IMG/VR virus record: IMGVR_UViG_3300009414_001611
Coordinates: 1 to 34,329 of that record
Length of the DNA stretch: 34,329 nucleotides
Source: a virus
Strand: one strand, 5' to 3'
How positions within the stretch are numbered: position 1 is the first letter of the stretch; each line of letters opens with the position of its first letter. A model generated the notes under the pieces. The model was not told the DNA's origin. It worked only from the letters and a program-made list of their open reading frames with translations, and did not search any database. Below are positions 32,192 through 34,329 of this stretch, one piece after another. A program made the position numbers and the translations under genes.

Positions 32192-33229
32192 ATGCAGATA
32201 CTTGCAATTGGCGGTGCTATCCAAGGTATGCAGAATTGGATAGCTACTTTAGGGGTTCCCGAATCTTTAGCGTTCATCCTGACGGCTGCAATATGGGTGT
32301 TAGGCGCAACGGTATTCAGTGTAGGATTGATGATTCTTCTCTGGCGTTACCGTAAAATTCTACTACGTAACCGTGACCTAAAGCTGAATAAGTTTACAGC
32401 TCCACGACTTCCTGGCGTTAACTTTCTAAACGCTCTGCGAATACCAATTCCGACATTTAGATTTGATTTGAGTGGGTTCAAGGGCATTGGTATGGCTATG
32501 GGTGTTGTGGGGTTTGCGTTTACCTTAGCCTTTACCTTTGTAATTGCTGGCACAGATGATACTCCGGTCTGGCCTGAGGCTGGTGCGGAATATCCTCTGC
32601 CGGTGGTGCAAGGTGTCAAGCTGGAACCTGACCCGGAAAACCCGGCAGACGCAAATCAGACTTTGAAGATTAATTTAGCGGCGGGAGTAAGATTATCGTC
32701 CCTTACGTTAAATAACTTAGATATGGGTAAAACAGGTCTTACAGACTGCCTCGAAATCACCAGAAAGCAAGGCAACTCGTCAGGTTGGCTGTACGTGGAT
32801 AATTGGACTGCTACAGGTGTTTCTGCTCCAAGTGCGGACTTTGCTAATGCTGAAATAGCCAATCTATCGTTGGGAGCCTATGTCGATGGTCATACAGTAG
32901 AGGCAACTATTGACTCTACAATCACGGATTTACAGATAAATTCAACCCGTGGTGCTGGCGAGTTTAAAGCTGAGAACAGCGTAGTTGACCGTGTTTTAAT
33001 AGTTATGGCCGGAGATGCTGTGATCGATAATTTCGTTATGACAAATGTAGATTGTTCGGTGGGCGGCTGGAATGTCGATTATGTGAAAGCAGGTCATTTC
33101 ACATTAGATAATACTTCGACATTTGGTGATGGCGATGGAATCGATACTGCTGACTTCGTAATTAATGATACGGTTAAAACTAGGATAATGACTGATAACT
33201 TGGTTGATACTCCGATTACGGTTAAGTAA
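32192..33229 (+). CDS. Membrane-anchored protein with beta-rich C-terminal domain
   Basis: 345 residues, three bases after the previous stop. Two transmembrane helices lie at about 25-51 (SLAFILTAAIWVLGATVFSV) and 97-119 (GIGMAMGVVGFAFTLAFTFV), joined by a basic loop. The remaining 225 residues alternate hydrophobic and polar residues in short repeating strands (LSSLTLNNLDM; EIANLSLGAYVDGHTVEATI; DVVDRVLIVM-like strands), suggesting a beta-solenoid or jelly-like fold outside the membrane. Possible roles are host-surface modification or superinfection exclusion; none is shown. It is in the operon driven from 31790. Confidence 0.6.
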   Translation: MQILAIGGAIQGMQNWIATLGVPESLAFILTAAIWVLGATVFSVGLMILLWRYRKILLRNRDLKLNKFTAPRLPGVNFLNALRIPIPTFRFDLSGFKGIGMAMGVVGFAFTLAFTFVIAGTDDTPVWPEAGAEYPLPVVQGVKLEPDPENPADANQTLKINLAAGVRLSSLTLNNLDMGKTGLTDCLEITRKQGNSSGWLYVDNWTATGVSAPSADFANAEIANLSLGAYVDGHTVEATIDSTITDLQINSTRGAGEFKAENSVVDRVLIVMAGDAVIDNFVMTNVDCSVGGWNVDYVKAGHFTLDNTSTFGDGDGIDTADFVINDTVKTRIMTDNLVDTPITVK

Positions 33230-33274
33230 TCATTTTATCGCTCTTGTAGGTTTTATCTAGACGGTGGTGAAATA

Positions 33275-33460
33275 ATGTTGGGTAGGATACGCCCTCAGAT
33301 CTTAGTTGCTATCATATGCGCTACTATATTTAGTATGTTTGCATGTTGGTTGGGCTATAAAATGGATGCTACCGAGATTGTGACCGCTATAGTGGGAGGT
33401 ATATTCGGATTTCTTGGCGGTGTTAGTCTCCGTATCATAGAATCTGAAGGGACACAGTAG
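33275..33460 (+). CDS. Tiny membrane protein (61 residues), paralogue of 28202-28369
   Basis: Two hydrophobic helices: about 9-27 (ILVAIICATIFSMFACWLG) and 35-53 (IVTAIVGGIFGFLGGVSLR). The N-terminus GRIRPQ and the inter-helix T-E-I match the 55-residue protein encoded at 28202. GGTGGTG lies five nt before the ATG. It is followed by a 94-nt gap with an imperfect inverted repeat around GGGAA...TTCCC (33499-33524). A holin-like role is possible but unproven. Confidence 0.6.
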   Translation: MLGRIRPQILVAIICATIFSMFACWLGYKMDATEIVTAIVGGIFGFLGGVSLRIIESEGTQ

Positions 33461-33554
33461 TGTTAAGTACATAATAAAAATGTTAGAATAATCGGATGGG
33501 GAATCAAATATAGATTGGCTTCCCGATAGGACGGCGTAACAATAAGGAGAGGTT

Positions 33555-33995
33555 ATGGTAATCAATAATGAAGAGTCAGTACAGGAAGCATCGGGAATGG
33601 TTACGGGTGAAATTAACGAAGATCCAACAAACGTGGATTCTGACAACGAGAAGCGGGGTCGAGGTCGTCCCGCCGGTTCTTTAAATAAGTCAAATGATTC
33701 CAATAAGCTAACGTCTGAAGTGTCTGCTCTTAATGCTAAGATTGAAGATCTTAATTCTAAAGTTGAAGCTTTACAGAATCAGATTAATAGGCAATTGACA
33801 GTTCAGAATGTGTCAGAACCTTCAAATCAGTCAGAAAAACGATTGACGGTAATCCAGGCTTGGGTAGAGGCTTTCCATCAGTTCTTACTTACCAGTCGTA
33901 TTACTAATTCGGCAGATAGAGCGGCTGAGGATGAACTGGCTTTGATTATCCGACATTTGCCAGATAATTCTCCTATAGCTGATGCCGAGGGGTAG
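33555..33995 (+). CDS. AT-hook and coiled-coil protein
   Basis: 146 residues with a strong AAGGAGAGG ribosome-binding site. After an acidic N-terminus there is an AT-hook-like KRGRGRPAGS (33-42), a motif that enters the minor groove of A+T-rich DNA. A coiled coil follows (VSALNAKIEDLNSKVEALQN, about 55-80), then a C-terminal helical domain (LTVIQAWVEAFHQFL). An oligomeric DNA-binding protein is the natural inference. The following nuclease gene overlaps its last 14 nt and also begins with a basic GRPRK stretch. Confidence 0.62.
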   Translation: MVINNEESVQEASGMVTGEINEDPTNVDSDNEKRGRGRPAGSLNKSNDSNKLTSEVSALNAKIEDLNSKVEALQNQINRQLTVQNVSEPSNQSEKRLTVIQAWVEAFHQFLLTSRITNSADRAAEDELALIIRHLPDNSPIADAEG

Positions 33996-34329
33996 ACCTA
34001 GAAAAAATCCTTCTCGGCCTATGGATAGAACTCGTTCTATCAAAAAAACGGCATCCTTTTGGAATAGATTGGCACGTCAGGAGCCAAATAATGCCGAAAT
34101 GACATTATTTGGCATCCTTTGCTATATGGGTCTAGAGTATAGATATACTGGTAATGGACAATTTATATTAATGGGCAAATGCCCAGACTTTGTACATGTA
34201 AAGAATAGAAAAATTATTGAATTTTACGGCGAAAGATGGCATAGACCTGAAGAAGAACAACAAAGAATCGATTTATTTGCTAGAAGTGACTATCAAGTTT
34301 TGATAGTATGGCAACGGGAACTGTCTCCA
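33982..34329 (+). CDS. Vsr/homing-type endonuclease (3' truncated)
   Basis: Open from ATG 33982 to the window edge, 116 residues. N-terminal GRPRKNPSRP is basic. The core KCPDFVHVKNRKIIEFYGER (66-85) followed by WH (86-87), RIDLFARSDYQVLIVWQREL (95-114) fits Vsr-like nucleases: D69, E80, H87 and a conserved final W110. Free-standing phage nucleases of this type often act as homing endonucleases or in DNA repair. The overlap with the upstream gene suggests co-translation. The last part of the domain is missing because the window ends. Confidence 0.7.
   Translation, partial: MPRGRPRKNPSRPMDRTRSIKKTASFWNRLARQEPNNAEMTLFGILCYMGLEYRYTGNGQFILMGKCPDFVHVKNRKIIEFYGERWHRPEEEQQRIDLFARSDYQVLIVWQRELSP

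Noticed and set aside
33302-33703. Antisense ORF of about 133 codons
   Set aside because: It runs across two + strand genes with good ribosome-binding sites and looks like a shadow.
1-34329. tRNA, rRNA and CRISPR arrays
   Set aside because: No cloverleaf-like gaps or regularly spaced repeats were seen. Intergenic gaps are all under about 180 nt, and the larger ones are explained by promoters, hairpins or repeats.

Overview
The window is a contiguous piece of a tailed double-stranded DNA phage genome (Caudoviricetes-like). The sequence shows an A+T-rich genome with every recognisable gene on the + strand. Genes are tightly packed, with many ATGA, GTGA and TAATG start/stop overlaps. It carries a phage replication set, a terminase pair and a portal protein. 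No integrase, repressor, ribosomal or metabolic host gene was recognised, so a lytic phage of an unidentified bacterium is the simplest reading. The window starts inside a membrane-protein gene and ends inside a nuclease gene, so it is not a complete genome.

Layout. (1) 3-8381, replication and recombination: membrane-protein tail, CHC2/TOPRIM primase, gp32-like ssDNA-binding protein, bacterial-type beta sliding clamp, family A DNA polymerase (3'-5' exonuclease + polymerase), RecA-like recombinase, Vsr/DUF559-like nuclease, Cas4/RecB-like nuclease and RuvC-like resolvase. A hairpin terminator closes this block. (2) 8472-10727: cobalamin-dependent class II ribonucleotide reductase. (3) 10778-16647: a 1295-residue mosaic protein (ParB-like, two ADP-ribosyltransferase-like, DUF192 and HipA/PI3K-like kinase regions) and a topoisomerase IB with a long N-terminal extension. 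(4) 16657-18507: a promoter, small genes, flavin-dependent thymidylate synthase ThyX and a probable frameshifted gene. (5) 18538-23114, packaging: small terminase, large terminase with a C-terminal zinc knuckle, and portal with an inserted zinc ribbon. (6) 23111-27427: a long Ala/Lys/Glu-rich protein and a second kinase-domain protein. (7) 27436-31700: a strong sigma70-type promoter, small acidic genes, a tiny membrane protein, a CCA-adding-type nucleotidyltransferase/HD protein and two small genes. (8) 31790-34329: a promoter with an overlapping operator-like palindrome, several membrane proteins, an AT-hook/coiled-coil protein and a truncated Vsr-like nuclease.

The most unusual feature is a sequence module of about 55 residues. 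Its core is [NLSKLLVLE..L.YLVK..PGE...EY], then [PRG..GYYPSEV], then [EREVEVVQAPE]. It recurs at three places in the 1295-residue mosaic protein and once in the topoisomerase IB, with a weaker relative in the nucleotidyltransferase protein. Further shared motifs link these to the second kinase protein and to the protein after the portal. Enzymes with unrelated activities therefore carry the same accessory sequence, and their genes flank terminase and portal. My inference is that the module marks proteins for packaging into the head, so that they enter the host with the DNA. Kinase, ADP-ribosyltransferase, topoisomerase and tRNA-repair activities would suit that role. This needs proteomic confirmation.

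The replication genes would form a nearly self-sufficient replisome (a replicative helicase is not seen and may lie outside). RNR and ThyX supply dNTPs. The nucleases and resolvase process recombination intermediates ahead of terminase packaging.
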